Shown piece after piece: positions 5,542 through 7,333 of a DNA stretch of 7,333 nt. The translations under genes were made by a program, and so were the position numbers. The DNA lies in contig MEPT01000106.1 of the NCBI GenBank assembly GCA_001769925.1, positions 22,561 through 29,893 on the forward strand, read 5' to 3'. How positions within the stretch are numbered: the first letter of the stretch is position 1; each line of letters starts with the position of its first letter. The notes beneath the pieces are model-generated. The model made no database searches. It was not told where the DNA came from and saw nothing but the letters and a program-made list of their open reading frames with translations. The DNA is from Bdellovibrionales bacterium RBG_16_40_8. Its GTDB lineage: Bacteria > Bdellovibrionota > Bdellovibrionia > Bdellovibrionales > UBA1609.

Positions 5542-7333
5542 CGCTATCTCCATCTATAATACGGTGATTTATTTTGTCTGTATCACCAGAGCGCAAACTA
5601 AGATCTAAAAGTTCTAAACGTTTTATCTCGTCACGAATTTTTGCTGCTTCTTCAAATTCAAGCTTAGAAGACAATTTTTTCATTTTAGCTTTTAATTTTT
5701 CAATTTCATTAAAAATACCTGACGGGTCTTTGCGATATTTCTCAGTATTTGAAGATGCCTGTAATTTTTCTTTATTAATTTTTTCTTCAATTAAATCGTA
5801 CCCGCAAACCTCAGACATATTATTGTATATTTTCTTAACAATAGTCTTAGGCGTTATCCCATGTTTTTTATTGTACTTTTCTTGTATATTTCTACGTCTT
5901 TCGGTCTCATCAATCGCTTTTTTCATCGATTGTGTTACTCGATCAGCGTATAAAATAACTACCCCGCCAGCGTTACGTGCCGCGCGACCAATAGTTTGGA
6001 TAAGTGATCGTTCTGAGCGTAAAAACCCTTCTTTATCAGCGTCAGTTATAGCTACTAAGCTGACTTCGGGCAAATCAAGCCCCTCACGCAGTAAATTAAT
6101 TCCAATTAATACATCAAATACCCCAAGTCGCAAATCTCGCAGAATTTCAGTGCGCTCAAGAGTTTCGATATCTGAATGAAGGTATTTCACTTTAACGCCA
6201 AGTGATTCATAATATTCTGTTAAATCTTCTGCTGAACGTTTCGTAAGCGTTGTGACAAGTACTCGTTCTTTTTTACTCGAACGTACTTTAATTTCTTTAA
6301 GTAGATCATCAACTTGATAAGATACAGGCCTAACTTCAACTACCGGATCTAAAAGGCCAGTTGGGCGAATAATCTGCTCGACAATAAGACCACTACTTTT
6401 TTCAATTTCGTAAGGCCCAGGGGTAGCAGAAACATACACAACATTATCTACAATCTTCTCGAATTCTTGAAAATTAAGCGGCCTGTTGTCAAGCGCTGAC
6501 GGCAAACGAAACCCGTATTGCACAAGCGTCTGCTTGCGCGCGCGATCACCACGATACATCCCGCCAATTTGTGGTATGGTAACATGGCTTTCATCAATTA
6601 TTGTTAAAAATTTCTCTGGGAAATATTCAATTAGTGTAGGTGGCGGCTCACCTGCTGCTCGCCCAGTTAAATGCCGCGAATAGTTTTCTATGCCAGAGCA
6701 AAAACCCATTTCAGATAAAATCTCAAGATCGTACTGTGTTCTTTGCTCAATGCGTTCAGCTTCAGACGGCATAATTTGATCTTTGTAGTACTGAATTCGT
6801 TCACGAAGCTCTTCTCTGATTGACTCAATCGCACTTTTTACGCGCTCTCCTGACGTAACATAGTGGCTGCCAGGAAATATCTCTACCTCGGCAATGATCT
6901 CTAAAACTTTACCACTTAGCGGATCTACCCACGATAATTTTTCAATAAAATCTCCGAAAAACTCTACGCGTATTACACGATCTTCTTCATATGCCGGATG
7001 CACCTCGACAACATCGCCACGCACGCGAAAAGTACCACGATGAAAATCTATATCTCTTCGACGGTATTGAATTTTAACTAGCTCGCGTAAAAAATCGTCA
7101 CGACGAAAATTCGTATTTGCTTTTATTACGATCGTCATTTTTTCGTACTCTTCAGCACTACCGATACCGTAAATACATGAAACTGAACTTACAATAATTA
7201 CATCATCTCGTGAATAAAGTGACCTAGTAGCAGAATGTCGCATAAGATCTATTTGCTCATTAATGGCTGAGTCTTTTTCAATAAATGTATTCGTCGATGG
7301 TATATACGCTTCGGGCTGATAGTAATCGTAGTA
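5528..7333 (-). CDS. uvrB: UvrABC excinuclease subunit B (damage-verifying helicase), 5' end beyond window
   Basis: The visible 601 codons continue in frame to the right edge. An ATG at 7243 is internal: the residues before it, [21 protein letters not shown], are the UvrB beta-hairpin that clamps one DNA strand. By comparison with the roughly 670-residue family, about 90 N-terminal residues including Walker A are off the window. Visible landmarks, counted from the edge, are: DESH (motif II, 247-250); the [11 protein letters not shown] region (about 299-309); [13 protein letters not shown] (386-398); [15 protein letters not shown] (411-425); QTIGRAARN (motif VI, 446-454); and the C-terminal UVR domain (about 543-580, [17 protein letters not shown]), which docks onto UvrC. 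UvrB receives damaged DNA from UvrA, verifies the lesion using ATP and hands over to UvrC. Its last bases overlap the uvrC start, so the two are probably translated in a coupled way. The promoter and any LexA box would be outside the window. Confidence 0.97.
   Translation of the reverse strand, partial: YYDYYQPEAYIPSTNTFIEKDSAINEQIDLMRHSATRSLYSRDDVIIVSSVSCIYGIGSAEEYEKMTIVIKANTNFRRDDFLRELVKIQYRRRDIDFHRGTFRVRGDVVEVHPAYEEDRVIRVEFFGDFIEKLSWVDPLSGKVLEIIAEVEIFPGSHYVTSGERVKSAIESIREELRERIQYYKDQIMPSEAERIEQRTQYDLEILSEMGFCSGIENYSRHLTGRAAGEPPPTLIEYFPEKFLTIIDESHVTIPQIGGMYRGDRARKQTLVQYGFRLPSALDNRPLNFQEFEKIVDNVVYVSATPGPYEIEKSSGLIVEQIIRPTGLLDPVVEVRPVSYQVDDLLKEIKVRSSKKERVLVTTLTKRSAEDLTEYYESLGVKVKYLHSDIETLERTEILRDLRLGVFDVLIGINLLREGLDLPEVSLVAITDADKEGFLRSERSLIQTIGRAARNAGGVVILYADRVTQSMKKAIDETERRRNIQEKYNKKHGITPKTIVKKIYNNMSEVCGYDLIEEKINKEKLQASSNTEKYRKDPSGIFNEIEKLKAKMKKLSSKLEFEEAAKIRDEIKRLELLDLSLRSGDTDKINHRIIDGDSDERA
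5548..5551 (-). promoter_or_regulatory. Shine-Dalgarno favouring the downstream uvrC start
   Basis: GGAG on the minus strand lies six bases before ATG 5541, inside the uvrB coding region. The alternative ATG at 5553 has only AT-rich text with no purine-rich site before it. This supports 5541 as the uvrC start and a 14-base overlap with uvrB, rather than 26 bases. Confidence 0.6.

Noticed and set aside
5574..6179. A 201-codon open frame on the plus strand opposite uvrB
   Set aside because: It lies wholly antisense to well-conserved uvrB codons, its product is a Ser/Ile/Phe-rich sequence without recognisable motifs, and I saw no good ribosome site. It is best explained as a shadow of uvrB.
7241..7243. 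ATG at 7243 as the start of uvrB
   Set aside because: The frame remains open to the edge, and the upstream residues are the highly conserved UvrB beta-hairpin, so this ATG is internal and the gene is simply cut by the window.

Overview
The window reads as an ordinary chromosomal segment of a Gram-negative bacterium with modest GC. It is densely packed and almost entirely coded on the minus strand. No mobile element, CRISPR array, RNA gene or prophage signature is visible. UvrB, UvrC, NfeD and slipin are close to textbook and do not fix the taxon. A SpoIID-type peptidoglycan enzyme with an export signal, together with a small Cys-rich zinc-ribbon protein, would fit a Bdellovibrionota or other former-Deltaproteobacteria genome. 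That placement is an inference and was not tested by any search.

Right part (about 3652-7333, minus strand): uvrB, whose first roughly 90 codons lie beyond the right edge, followed by uvrC. The two genes overlap, so the damage-verification helicase and the dual-incision nuclease of nucleotide excision repair are probably made from one mRNA with coupled translation.

Middle (about 3184-3651): one small plus-strand gene (3383-3604) for a 73-residue zinc-ribbon protein with a very good Shine-Dalgarno. It converges on the 3' end of uvrC. To its left a 199-base intergenic region separates it from a divergent minus-strand operon. A plausible sigma70-type promoter for that operon lies at 3281-3310.

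Left part (1-3183, minus strand): a tightly packed operon in the order unknown 146-residue protein, nfeD-type membrane serine protease, slipin (SPFH/stomatin-like), SpoIID/LytB-domain protein cut by the left edge. The first two genes overlap by 10 bases, the next two are 4 bases apart, and the last gap is 26 bases. NfeD plus slipin is the classic stomatin/stomatin-operon-partner-protein pair that acts at the inner membrane. A SpoIID-type glycan-strand lyase just downstream suggests an envelope-maintenance unit.

The least understood parts are the 146-residue leader gene, which faintly resembles the uracil-DNA-glycosylase/DNA polymerase III psi fold, the zinc-ribbon protein, and the coupling of a SpoIID protein to the NfeD-slipin pair. 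I saw no evidence for a wholly new multi-gene system.
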